From positions 1-9,406 of the forward strand of contig DAOTVS010000097.1 of the NCBI GenBank assembly GCA_034436375.1: a DNA stretch of 9,406 nt. Reading direction: 5' to 3'. Positions 1 to 6,981 of this stretch are shown here, in pieces; position 1 is the stretch's first letter; every line of letters begins with the position of its first letter. The stretch comes from DAOTVS01 sp034436375 (lineage in GTDB: Bacteria > Chloroflexota > Anaerolineae > SpSt-313). Both the position numbers and the translations under genes were made by a program. The notes beneath the pieces were generated by a model. The model was not told where the DNA came from. It made no database searches and saw only the letters and a list, made by a program, of their open reading frames with translations.

Positions 1-72
1 GGGGGTGTTGGCGCCTTGGCGATGCCGGATGCACCGCGGTGCATCCGGCATCGCCAAGGCGCCAACACCCCC
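1..72. repeat. Perfect 72-bp intergenic palindrome (H1)
   Basis: The first 36 bases are the exact reverse complement of the next 36, with no unpaired centre (axis between 36 and 37, ACCG|CGGT). GTTGGCG lies at 7-13 and its complement CGCCAAC at 60-66. As RNA or extruded DNA it would make a very long hairpin. No T-tract follows, so it is not a standard intrinsic terminator. The palindrome begins at the first base of the window and may extend further left. It resembles the palindromes at 6784-6872 and 9116-9192 in size, intergenic position and the GTTGGCG core. Confidence 0.95.
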
Positions 73-153
73 TCCATAGGCTTTAGGCTGGGCGGCAGCG
101 GAGCCTTCTGCCAGCAGCCACTATCTCGCCGCTGCGAACGGCCACCGCTCCGA

Positions 154-181
154 TTCGACAAAACTGGGCATTTGCTATATC
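154..181 (+). promoter_or_regulatory. Probable rpsT promoter
   Basis: TTCGAC at 154-159 and TATATC at 176-181 are separated by 16 bp, a fair sigma70-type match about 35 bp ahead of the S20 start. A -10 of TATCCT at 178-183 with an 18-bp spacer is an alternative. The rest of the 73-216 spacer holds nothing else I can name. Confidence 0.4.
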
Positions 182-202
182 CTATGTGCTTGCCATCAGA
201 TT

Positions 203-210
203 GAGGAGGA
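203..210 (+). promoter_or_regulatory. Strong Shine-Dalgarno site fixing the TTG start of rpsT
   Basis: GAGGAGGA lies six bases before the TTG at 217. No in-frame ATG gives a protein with the conserved S20 N-terminus MANTKSALKR, so this site decides the start. Confidence 0.85.
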
Positions 211-216
211 ATAACT

Positions 217-501
217 TTGGCAAATACCAAATCTGCTCTCAAGCGCATCCGCGTATCCGAGCGGCGGCGGCTCTACAACCGGGCCATTGTCTCGCGCACG
301 CGCACCTATGTCAAAAAGGCCCGCCAGGCTATCGGCAGCGGTGAGGTTGCCCCGGCGACCGAAGAGGCCCTCCGCCAAGCGGTGAGCGCCCTCGACCGGG
401 CGGTGATCAAGGGTGTCATCCATCGCAACAACGCTGCTCGTCGCAAAGCGCGCCTGATGCGTCAGTTTCAGGAACTGCGCAGCAAGCAGGCATCAGCCTG
501 A
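217..501 (+). CDS. rpsT: 30S ribosomal protein S20
   Basis: This 94-aa protein is small and very basic. S20 binds 16S rRNA in the body of the 30S subunit. The N-terminus MANTKSALKRIRVSERRR, the central helix with VKKARQA and the C-terminal signature KGVIHRNNAARRKARL are typical of the family, and the length is normal (85-100 aa). The start is TTG, preceded by GAGGAGGA. In E. coli rpsT also starts at UUG, and that weak start takes part in autogenous translational control. Whether the same holds here is inference. The gene appears monocistronic, with a likely promoter at 154-181 and an intrinsic terminator at 600-644. Confidence 0.96.
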   Translation: MANTKSALKRIRVSERRRLYNRAIVSRTRTYVKKARQAIGSGEVAPATEEALRQAVSALDRAVIKGVIHRNNAARRKARLMRQFQELRSKQASA

Positions 502-599
502 GCTGCCCAGCTCGCACTCTTCGCTGCGCCCCGGCATACTGCCGTTGGGTGTAATGGGCGTTTATCTGCCAGGGGTAGCGCCTTGACTCGAGTTACTCC

Positions 600-644
600 G
601 GCCTGCTTTCACTTGACTTGCGGGGTCAGGTGGGCAGGCCTTTT
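600..644 (+). terminator. Intrinsic terminator downstream of rpsT
   Basis: GGCCTGC (600-606) pairs with GCAGGCC (634-640). Above it, CACTTGAC pairs with GTCAGGTG with one G-T pair, leaving a seven-base loop, and TTTT follows at 641-644. The three-T bulge on the left side makes the stem imperfect. It lies about 100 bp after the rpsT stop. Confidence 0.7.
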
Positions 645-746
645 GGGCTTTGGCTCAGGCCGCCGCCGGGTGGCCTGCCACGCTGTGCTGGCCGGCGCCC
701 GTGATGCCAGGCGCCCACTCTCCCTATGCATCCGTGCGCACTCGAT

Positions 747-775
747 TTGACCCTCACCTTTCCTCTCTGTACAAT
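747..775 (+). promoter_or_regulatory. Sigma70-type promoter for the serine hydrolase gene
   Basis: TTGACC (747-752) and TACAAT (770-775) are separated by exactly 17 bp, close to the TTGACA/TATAAT consensus. The predicted transcript starts near 782, giving a leader of about 87 nt before the ATG at 869. Confidence 0.75.
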
Positions 776-868
776 AGCGGTCCTGAAAGCGCTTGGGCGA
801 GGCTCTCCGGCCAACCGTCCACGCTTCCGTGTCCCGCATGCCAGTCGCTGTGAGGAGAATGGAGAAAG

Positions 869-2071
869 ATGCTATTCCCGGTCATTCGCGCCCGCCATTG
901 GCTCGCCCTGGCTCTATTGGCGCTCGTGCTGGCGGGTTGCGGCCGGTCAGCGCCCGTGCCTGGGTCGCAGGCCAGCCTTCACCTGGCTGGTGAGCCTGGC
1001 TCGTCCCCCACGGCGACACCTTTGCCTGCCACGCCTCGCCCAACGATCCCAAGCCCTACGCCATCGGCGACGCCAACCGCCACACCGGTTGTCGAGATCC
1101 CCGACGCCGATGCCTACCTGACCAGGGAGGTGGCTGCGAACCGTTTTAGCGGGGTGGTGTTGGTGGTGCAGAATGGCCACATCCTGCTCGAGAAGGGTTA
1201 TGGCCTGGCCGACCGGGAGAAGGGAATCCCAAACACCCCGCAGACGCGTTTCCATATCGGGTCGCTCACCAAGCAGTTCACGGCCATGTTGATCATGCAG
1301 CTCCAGGAGCGCGGCAAGCTGCAAGTGGGGGACCTGGTCTCCAGCCACCTGCCCAACTGCCCATCCACCTGGAGCGCTATCACGATTGATGAACTGCTCA
1401 CCCATACCAGCGGCTTGATGGATTTCTTCGACTTGCCGGGCCTCGACGGCTTGCTGACGCAGCGTGTGACCCCTGACAAGATCGTGAACCTCTTCCGCGA
1501 CCAGCCGCTCTTGTTCAGGCCCGGGTCGGAATATAGCTATAGCAACTCTGGTTTTGTGCTCCTGGGCCAGATTATCGAGCAGGCTTCCGGCGAGAGCTAT
1601 GCAAGCCAGATTCAGAAGAACATTCTGACGCCTGTTGGCATGACCGCCACCACCTACGGCTCATCGGGCCCCGCTGGGGCTTGCGCCGTGGGCTATGAGA
1701 CCGCATGGCAACGTGCGCCGGACGTCGATCTATCTCTCGGCTATGCCGCGGGTGGTTTGTGCTCCACCGTGGAGGACCTTTACCGCTGGGATCAGGCGCT
1801 GAACACGACCACGCTGTGCAGCCAGGCATCGTTGGATGCCATGTTCAGCCCGCATTTCACCTTGGCGCCGAATGTCTGGGAGGGCTATGGCTGGGTCATC
1901 CGCGACCTCTCCGGTCACCGGCGTATCAGTCACACCGGCCTGCTCTACGGTTTTTCCTCCATCAACGCCCGCTATCCCGATGATGGGGTGACCATCATCA
2001 TCCTGAGCAACCTGGAGGATGCGCCGCTCACTGACTATGTCGATTTCCTGGCCAAGCAGGTCCTCAAATAG
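869..2071 (+). CDS. Secreted serine hydrolase lipoprotein (beta-lactamase/PBP4-like class)
   Basis: This 400-aa protein is predicted to be exported, lipidated and anchored at the cell surface. Residues 1-24 form a lipoprotein signal peptide ending in the lipobox LAGC, with Cys24 the likely lipid site. A low-complexity Thr/Pro/Ser linker follows at about 45-75. The catalytic domain (about 80-400) has the three motifs of the serine beta-lactamase-like fold: S132-L-T-K135 (nucleophile and general base), Y224-S-N226, and H355-T-G357 in place of the KTG box. HTG is common in the esterase/D-aminopeptidase/PBP4* branch of Pfam Beta-lactamase, so a peptidase or esterase is likelier than true antibiotic resistance; the substrate is unknown. 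GGAGAAAG lies just before the ATG. Its 3' end faces the solute-binding protein gene 12 bp away. Confidence 0.9.
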   Translation: MLFPVIRARHWLALALLALVLAGCGRSAPVPGSQASLHLAGEPGSSPTATPLPATPRPTIPSPTPSATPTATPVVEIPDADAYLTREVAANRFSGVVLVVQNGHILLEKGYGLADREKGIPNTPQTRFHIGSLTKQFTAMLIMQLQERGKLQVGDLVSSHLPNCPSTWSAITIDELLTHTSGLMDFFDLPGLDGLLTQRVTPDKIVNLFRDQPLLFRPGSEYSYSNSGFVLLGQIIEQASGESYASQIQKNILTPVGMTATTYGSSGPAGACAVGYETAWQRAPDVDLSLGYAAGGLCSTVEDLYRWDQALNTTTLCSQASLDAMFSPHFTLAPNVWEGYGWVIRDLSGHRRISHTGLLYGFSSINARYPDDGVTIIILSNLEDAPLTDYVDFLAKQVLK

Positions 2072-2083
2072 GGGCAGCCTGGC

Positions 2084-3331
2084 CTACTGCCCGGCTTCCT
2101 GCTGCACCTTGCGCAATGCCCCCGCCACTTCCGCGCGCCCGGCCAGCACGTCCTTCATCGCCTGCTGGAAAGCCGTCATGGCCGCCGAGAAATCCCCTTC
2201 CGGCTCGGCTATGATCACCTCGCCGGCCATCGCCGCCCGTACCACCGCTGCCGCCTGCGGCCCCACCAGTTGCTCATAGGCCGGGCTTTCGGCCAGCGCA
2301 ATGCGCGCCGGGACGTATTGGCCGGGCATCTGCCGGCTCAAAAAGTCGATCCACTGCCAGCCGGCTTCGGGGTGCTGGGACTGGGCAAAAATGGCCAGCC
2401 CGCTCACGCTCGCTGCGGTCAGATTCCGGGCATCGCGGGGCAGGGTGGTCATGCCCCACTTGAACTCCCAGGGGCGCGGCCAGTAGCGCCCGCCCTGCTC
2501 CGAGAGCGCTCCGATCCACAACCCAATCTTGCTGCCATAGATGCCGTAATAGACGGCGTATTGTGAGCCGCCGCCAAAGATCTCATAGGCCCGGTCGGGG
2601 TCGGCAGCCACATCGAATTCGGTGATCAGCCTGGCGTACCACTCCATCGCCTCGATCGTCTTGGGGTCGTCAAAGGTGGTATGGACGGGGTTCTGCAGGT
2701 CATCGAGCACGCGCCCACCGTGCTCATAGATGAAGAAGAGGCAGTCGGCACACTCGGGGTAGGCCGCATAGCCATAGACTCCCTCGTCCTTGTGGCGCAG
2801 GGCCCGTGCCGTGGCCAGAAACTCGTCCCACGTCCAGCCGGGCTGCGGGGTGGGGACCTTGTAGAGGTTGAATAGATCCTTGTTGTAGAACATGATTATC
2901 GGGTCCACGCTGAGAGGTAGGCCCCACGTCTTGCCGTCGCGCTGGAAGATCTGCAACGTGCCCGGGTAGAACTGGCCCGGCGCAAAGGACTTGTCCTGGC
3001 TGAGCCAGGGATCGAGGCTCAGCAGCTCACCCTTTTCCTGCCGCGCATGGATCGACTGGGTGACAAAGACATCCGCATCCTCTGGGCGGAGCTCCGAAAG
3101 CTGTTGCCCATTGCGGGGCACGAGCTGGATGATGATATTGGGATGCTCCTGGCCAAACTTCTCGGCCAGAGGCTGATAATAGGCAGCGTCCACATCCAGA
3201 AAGGCGAAGCGGACTGTCACCGGCTCGGGGGTGGAGGTAGGCGCGGCGCAGGCGCTGAGGAAAAGCAGCAACAGGGAAAGGGCGAGCACCCTCGCCGTGC
3301 GCGCACGCCAGGGGGCGGAGCAGCCTGCCAT
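2084..3331 (-). CDS. ABC transporter solute-binding lipoprotein (family 1, sugar-type)
   Basis: This 415-aa protein has an Arg-rich N-region, a hydrophobic core (about 15-25) and the lipobox LSAC with Cys28 as the lipid site, followed by a short Thr/Pro stretch. The mature part reads like the family 1 extracellular solute-binding fold: VTVRFAFLDV and an early PLAEKFGQEHPNI segment, then WGLPLSVDPIIMFYNKDLF, PQPGWTWDEFLATARAL and a C-terminal GWQWIDFLSRQ. Such proteins capture sugars or other small solutes and deliver them to a permease. No permease or ATPase gene is adjacent, so the ligand cannot be guessed and the partner must be encoded elsewhere. GGGAGG (3337-3342) is five bases from the ATG, and a promoter lies at 3402-3430. 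Confidence 0.9.
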   Translation of the reverse strand: MAGCSAPWRARTARVLALSLLLLFLSACAAPTSTPEPVTVRFAFLDVDAAYYQPLAEKFGQEHPNIIIQLVPRNGQQLSELRPEDADVFVTQSIHARQEKGELLSLDPWLSQDKSFAPGQFYPGTLQIFQRDGKTWGLPLSVDPIIMFYNKDLFNLYKVPTPQPGWTWDEFLATARALRHKDEGVYGYAAYPECADCLFFIYEHGGRVLDDLQNPVHTTFDDPKTIEAMEWYARLITEFDVAADPDRAYEIFGGGSQYAVYYGIYGSKIGLWIGALSEQGGRYWPRPWEFKWGMTTLPRDARNLTAASVSGLAIFAQSQHPEAGWQWIDFLSRQMPGQYVPARIALAESPAYEQLVGPQAAAVVRAAMAGEVIIAEPEGDFSAAMTAFQQAMKDVLAGRAEVAGALRKVQQEAGQ

Positions 3332-3401
3332 GTGAACCTCCCTGCGGCCGATACACCACGAGCACCCGTTGCCCGACTCGGCCGCATGATCGGCTACTTA
3401 C

Positions 3402-3430
3402 ATTATGGCTGCTCCGCAGGGTCTATGCAA
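3402..3430 (-). promoter_or_regulatory. Probable promoter of the solute-binding protein gene
   Basis: On the minus strand, TTGCAT (3425-3430) and CATAAT (3402-3407) are separated by 17 bp. This gives a leader of about 65 nt. It suggests that the gene can be transcribed separately from the kinase gene ending at 3453, though read-through from the kinase is also possible because I see no terminator in the 121-bp gap. Confidence 0.55.
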
Positions 3431-3452
3431 ATGGCGCATCAAGCGTGTAACG

Positions 3453-5675
3453 TCACGTATCGCGCGCCAGGCATTCTCGAATCGCCCATTGCACCTGCTC
3501 CGGCTCTATGGGTATGCCGATGGCGCCCGGGCCCGTGCCGCCGATGGCAAGGATGTGGTTGGCGAGCTTGGGGGCGCTGGCCCGAAGGGCTGAGCGCAAC
3601 TGCTCGAGGTCCAGCCTCGGCAGGCGCCCATCGTACAGCACCAGATCATAGCGGTGCACCAGCACCTCGGCCAGGGCTGCCTCGCCGCTGGCGACCCGGT
3701 TGGGCCGCAGCCCCATTCTCTGGGTGGCCGACAGCAGGGCCTCGGCCACATTATCCTCTGCCGTCACAATGAGGACCGCTTCCCCTGCCAGGTCAGACGG
3801 CGCCTCGCCCTCGATCGCCATCCGGGCATCGAGCGGCAGCTCCACCACAAAGCGGGTGCCGCCCTCTGCCCGGGGTTCGGCCCAGATCTTGCCTTGGTGC
3901 GCGCGCACGATGCCGAAGCAGGCCGAGAGCCCCAGCCCCTGTCCCTCGACGGCGTCATCGGCTGTGAAAAAGGGGTCAAAGACGTGGGGCAGGATATCGG
4001 CGGGGATGCCCGGCCCCTCATCGGCCACCTCCAGGCGCAAGAGCGAGCCTGCCGATTGCAGGCGCACGGTGAGCGTACCGCCGCACCGGCTCATGGCGCG
4101 GTAGCCGTTGCGGATCAGATGGAGCACAAGCTGCTCGATCTGGGCCGGGTCCACCAGGGCCTCCGGCAGGTTGGGCTCGATCTCCTGGCGCAAGACGATG
4201 GGGCAGGCGGACCCTCCCAGTGGGCTGTCCGCAGCCCGCTGGGGTTCCCGGCTGCCGGCCTGCTCGCCGCCATGTAGCTTGAGGATGCCCTGCAGCAGGG
4301 CCGCCAGGTCTGTCGGCTGCGGCCGGATGCGCTGCTGGTGGGCGAAAATCAGCAGGTTGGCCACGATCTTTTTTGCGCGCTCCACCGCCGCCAGGATGCG
4401 CTTGACGTCGGAGCGGCCGGTGGGGCTCAGATTCTCCATTTCCAGCAACTGGGCAAAGCCCATGATAGCCGTGAGCGGGTTGTTCAGCTCGTGAGCCATC
4501 CCGGCTGCCAGCTGGCCGATGGCCGAGAGCTTTTCCGCCTGCAAAAGTTGGTCCTGTGCCCTTTCCAGGCGGGTGTGCGCCAGCTCCAATTGCCGGGTAT
4601 GGCGCTGGCTTGCCGTATAGAGACGCGCATTGCTGATTGCCACCCCGGCCTGGTTGGCGATGGTCTGCAGCAGGGTCCGGTCTAGCTCATCAAAAGCGCA
4701 GGCACGCTCGCTCTCAGCATCCAGCGCGCCGATGACCTTGCCGCCCGAGATGATTGGCACCAGAAGCAGCGCGCGGATGTCAAAAGGCTGGAAGGGCCAG
4801 GGCTGGTAGCGAGAGTCCTGGTGCACGTCGGCCAGGTAGAGGGGTTGCTGGTGCTCTCCCACCCAAGACAGGAGCGCTCTGGCCTCCAGGGGCGCCTCAG
4901 CCGGGACGACAAGACCTTTGCGGGTTGACCCCATCACCAGGCGCCACCGGCCCTCCTCTTGCAGCCAGAGGCCGAGCAGCGGCTGCTTCAGGGCCTCTCG
5001 CCCATCAATAACGATCGCCCTGAGCAGCGCATCCAGATCCAGGATGGCGCTGAGGCGTTGCCCCAGGTCCAGCAGCACGCGCGTCTGCTCGGCCCGGCGC
5101 GCCACATCATCGTAGAGGCGCGCGTTCTCGATGGCCAGCGCAACCTGCTGAGCGACCATCTGCAGCATAGCGCGGTCATCCAGGGAAAAAGAACGCTCAT
5201 TCGTGCCGCTCAGCACCAGCACGCCGAGCGGCTGCTCGTGAGCGGTCAGAGGCACCGCGGCTATGGCCGCCATGCCGCGCTGCGCCGCGCGGGTATCGGC
5301 GTGCTCCAGATCGGCCTGTAGATCCGAAACGAACGCCGCTCTCTGCTCTCTGAAGCAGCGCCCGCAGAGCCACTGCTCCAGATCGGCCTCGGGTATGGCG
5401 CCGCCGGGCACCAGGTCACTGGTCACCGGCCCTCGGCTGGCCGCGACTCTCAGTACGCCGGCTGTAGGGTCCCAGAGCAGGATGGCCCCAATCGGTAGTC
5501 CCAACAGATCAGTCGTGCATTCGAGGGCCGTAGCCAGCACGGTGGGCAATTGTACCCCGGCTGCAGTCACCGTGATCAAAGCATTGAGCACAGCCAACTG
5601 GGGGCCGTATGAGCCATTTTGCTCCTGGCTGACCGCAGGGGCCGCATAGCTTGTGCATACGCATTCTTCGATCAT
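3453..5675 (-). CDS. Hybrid sensor histidine kinase, GAF-GAF-HisKA-HATPase-receiver-like
   Basis: This 740-aa protein shows no signal peptide or membrane segment and is probably cytoplasmic. In order it has two GAF sensor domains (about 20-175 and 190-340), a coiled-coil linker rich in Arg/Gln/Leu (about 345-380), and HisKA with H-box AHELNNPLTAIMGF, whose His395 is the predicted phosphorylation site. HATPase_c follows with N box LIRNGYRAM, G1 DEGPGIP, F box FDPFF and G2 GQGLGLS. The C-terminal domain (about 635-735) is receiver-like. It keeps an Asp (D682, YDGRLP) but the acidic pair after strand 1 reads TAED and the usual Lys near the end is missing, so it may be a pseudoreceiver. A spacer rich in Gly/Ser/Pro separates HisKA from the N box. 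I chose the ATG at 5675; a TTG at 5681 would add two residues. GGGGAT lies five bases upstream. No response regulator gene is adjacent. The GAF ligand is unknown. Confidence 0.93.
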   Translation of the reverse strand: MIEECVCTSYAAPAVSQEQNGSYGPQLAVLNALITVTAAGVQLPTVLATALECTTDLLGLPIGAILLWDPTAGVLRVAASRGPVTSDLVPGGAIPEADLEQWLCGRCFREQRAAFVSDLQADLEHADTRAAQRGMAAIAAVPLTAHEQPLGVLVLSGTNERSFSLDDRAMLQMVAQQVALAIENARLYDDVARRAEQTRVLLDLGQRLSAILDLDALLRAIVIDGREALKQPLLGLWLQEEGRWRLVMGSTRKGLVVPAEAPLEARALLSWVGEHQQPLYLADVHQDSRYQPWPFQPFDIRALLLVPIISGGKVIGALDAESERACAFDELDRTLLQTIANQAGVAISNARLYTASQRHTRQLELAHTRLERAQDQLLQAEKLSAIGQLAAGMAHELNNPLTAIMGFAQLLEMENLSPTGRSDVKRILAAVERAKKIVANLLIFAHQQRIRPQPTDLAALLQGILKLHGGEQAGSREPQRAADSPLGGSACPIVLRQEIEPNLPEALVDPAQIEQLVLHLIRNGYRAMSRCGGTLTVRLQSAGSLLRLEVADEGPGIPADILPHVFDPFFTADDAVEGQGLGLSACFGIVRAHQGKIWAEPRAEGGTRFVVELPLDARMAIEGEAPSDLAGEAVLIVTAEDNVAEALLSATQRMGLRPNRVASGEAALAEVLVHRYDLVLYDGRLPRLDLEQLRSALRASAPKLANHILAIGGTGPGAIGIPIEPEQVQWAIRECLARDT

Positions 5676-5708
5676 GATCAATCCCCATACTATCCTCTGG
5701 CCCGTGGC

Positions 5709-5737
5709 ATCATATAGACAGCGAGGCCGGATTCCAA
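5709..5737 (-). promoter_or_regulatory. Promoter of the histidine kinase gene
   Basis: On the minus strand, TTGGAA (5732-5737) and TATGAT (5709-5714) are separated by 17 bp. The predicted start point near 5702 leaves a short leader of about 27 nt carrying GGGGAT before the ATG. Confidence 0.65.
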
Positions 5738-5848
5738 TTCTCTATACTTGGTCTCTCACCTGTGCCTGCATCATTCGGTTGAGGTACAATTCACTGCTGG
5801 CGCGCCATTCTCGCCAAGTACGGAATAGGGCTGCTCGATCGCCTCGCC

Positions 5849-5877
5849 TTGAGCGCGCCCTGCTGCTTATATATAAT
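5849..5877 (+). promoter_or_regulatory. Promoter of the Crp/Fnr regulator gene
   Basis: TTGAGC (5849-5854) and a consensus TATAAT (5872-5877) are separated by 17 bp, one of the best sigma70-type matches in the window. The leader is about 84 nt. It contains a small dyad, ATTAC (5902-5906) and GTAAT (5912-5916), that could be an operator for autoregulation, although that is speculative. Confidence 0.75.
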
Positions 5878-5956
5878 GGGGGCGCGCTCCTGGAAGAGTC
5901 GATTACTCATCGTAATGGCGGCCTTACGGATCCCGGATTACGCATTGCGCATCGTC

Positions 5957-5964
5957 GAGGTGAG
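5957..5964 (+). promoter_or_regulatory. Ribosome-binding site selecting the regulator start
   Basis: GAGGTGAG lies just before the ATG at 5968. The frame is open back to 5653, but the earlier codons precede the promoter at 5849-5877 or lie in its leader and give no regulator-like sequence. Confidence 0.8.
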
Positions 5965-5967
5965 CCC

Positions 5968-6633
5968 ATGCCCGAGAACCTGGCTGATTTCCTCAAGAGC
6001 CTGCCCTATTTCGCCTGCCTGCCGCCCTACGCGCTGGCCGAGCTGGCAGCCCGCGCTCGCCTGCGCACCTATGCTCGCCGGGAGCTGGTGGCGCTGGAGG
6101 GCGAGGCGGCGCAGGCCGCCTGTTTTATCGTCAGCGGCCAGGTGCGCATCTACAAGCTGTCGCCGGAGGGCCGCCAGCAGGTGCTGGACCGCCTGGGACC
6201 CGGCGAGGCCTTTAACCTGGTGCCGCTCTTTGACGGCCTTCCCAACCCGGCCAGCGCCGAGGCCGCCAATGCGGTCACAATCTGCCTGCTGGCGCGCCAG
6301 GACCTGCTGGAGGCCCTTCGCCGTTACCCCGCTGTGGCCGAGGCCCTGCTGGCCGATTTCGCGGGCCGCTTGCGCCGCATGAGCGCCCTGGTGGAGGACC
6401 TCTCCTTCCGTACGGTGCGTGCTCGCCTGGCCCGCTTCATCCTGCGCCAGGCAGCCATCCCAGGCCGCCGCCTTACCCAGGCCGAGATGGCTGCCGAGCT
6501 CGGCACCGTGCGCGACGTCATCGGCCGCACCCTCGCCGATTTCCAGGCCGAGGGCCTTGTCGCCATCGACCGCCACCGCATCATCATCAAAGACCGCCCG
6601 GCCCTGGAATCTCTCGCCGGGATGCGACTCTAG
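5968..6633 (+). CDS. Crp/Fnr family transcriptional regulator
   Basis: This 221-aa protein has the usual Crp/Fnr length. Residues about 10-120 form a cyclic-nucleotide-binding-type beta-barrel (LVALEGEAAQAACFIVSGQV, GPGEAFNLVPLFDG). A dimer helix follows (about 120-150), then a winged helix-turn-helix (about 165-210: TQAEMAAELGTVRDVIGRTL, with wing GLVAIDRHRIIIKD). The recognition helix keeps R...R but has Asp where Crp and most Fnr proteins have Glu (RETVGR), so its DNA site may differ. It lacks the N-terminal Cys cluster that binds the iron-sulfur cluster of true Fnr, and the glycine/arginine cAMP pocket is not obvious, so it may sense haem-bound NO/CO or another signal; this is inference. 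It is divergent from the kinase and lies upstream of two ferredoxin genes, which are plausible targets. Confidence 0.92.
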   Translation: MPENLADFLKSLPYFACLPPYALAELAARARLRTYARRELVALEGEAAQAACFIVSGQVRIYKLSPEGRQQVLDRLGPGEAFNLVPLFDGLPNPASAEAANAVTICLLARQDLLEALRRYPAVAEALLADFAGRLRRMSALVEDLSFRTVRARLARFILRQAAIPGRRLTQAEMAAELGTVRDVIGRTLADFQAEGLVAIDRHRIIIKDRPALESLAGMRL

Positions 6634-6636
6634 TCA

Positions 6637-6665
6637 CAGACAGGGCCGGCTGTGTCGGGTATAAT
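6637..6665 (+). promoter_or_regulatory. Possible promoter of the ferredoxin genes
   Basis: A perfect TATAAT (6660-6665) has only a weak -35 (CAGACA, 6637-6642) at 17 bp. A poor -35 beside a good -10 is what one expects at an activator-dependent promoter, for example one using the adjacent Crp/Fnr protein, but no consensus binding site is visible. The leader to 6982 would be about 310 nt and contain H2. Confidence 0.4.
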
Positions 6666-6783
6666 GTGGGCAATCACAACGATTTCTCTGACCAGGCATC
6701 TTGCCTGCCCTTTGGCAGAAAGTCTGCTCCAATTCTGTAAGGGTAAACGCTGGGCAACCTGCTCCGCCGTTAACCGGCAGCCT

Positions 6784-6872
6784 CCTTTAGGGTGTGGGGT
6801 GGATGTTGGCGCCTGCTTTGCCGCCTTCAAGGCGGCGAAGCAGGCGCCAACATCCACCCCACACCCTAAAGG
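6784..6872. repeat. 89-bp near-perfect palindrome (H2)
   Basis: Two 44-base arms flank a single central C at 6828. All positions pair except 6819/6837, which would be a G-U wobble in RNA. GTTGGCG is at 6805-6811 and CGCCAAC at 6845-6851. It lies between the regulator and the ferredoxin genes and would be in the ferredoxin leader if the upstream promoter is used. No T-tract follows. Confidence 0.95.
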
Positions 6873-6981
6873 CCCGTAGCCGGGCGGTTGCGCAGCCCTT
6901 AACCCGGCCTGTCGGTGAGTGTTTGCCAATCGATTCCCGACAGGGAAATCAGTGTATCAGCAAATCCCAAGGAGTGATTCT

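Larger units (their letters stand above)
502..868. other. Intergenic spacer between rpsT and the serine hydrolase gene
   Basis: This 367-bp spacer carries the rpsT terminator (600-644) and the serine hydrolase promoter (747-775). Between them is a GC-rich stretch with repeated GGCGCC words near 695-716. Reading frames here lack a ribosome-binding site and recognisable protein features. I see no RNA gene. Confidence 0.6.
6634..6981. other. Intergenic region ahead of the ferredoxin genes
   Basis: This 348-bp spacer holds a TATAAT-centred possible promoter (6637-6665), the large palindrome H2 (6784-6872) and two small dyads. One dyad is GCAGA-AAG-TCTGC at 6715-6727. The other is GATTCCC-GACA-GGGAAATC at 6932-6950, about 18 bases before the ribosome-binding site. 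Either could be a regulator site, but neither matches the classic Fnr or Crp consensus. I find no open frame with credible coding features. Confidence 0.6.

Noticed and set aside
869..2071. Antibiotic-resistance beta-lactamase
   Set aside because: The third motif is HTG rather than KTG/KSG, and the lipoprotein anchor with a long linker fits the wider serine hydrolase class; resistance cannot be supported from sequence.
3047..3772. 241-codon plus-strand open frame across the end of the kinase and the start of the solute-binding protein gene
   Set aside because: It runs antisense through a signal peptide, an intergenic promoter and the receiver-like domain. The peptide is low-complexity and Arg/Pro/Ala-rich, without recognisable motifs.
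3654..4277. 207-codon plus-strand open frame within the kinase gene
   Set aside because: It is antisense to the HisKA/HATPase coding region, whose motifs are clear. Its peptide has no family features and no ribosome-binding site; high GC makes such frames common.
5653..5967. Longer N-terminus for the Crp/Fnr regulator
   Set aside because: The upstream codons overlap the kinase 5' end and both promoters. The site GAGGTGAG and family length support the ATG at 5968.
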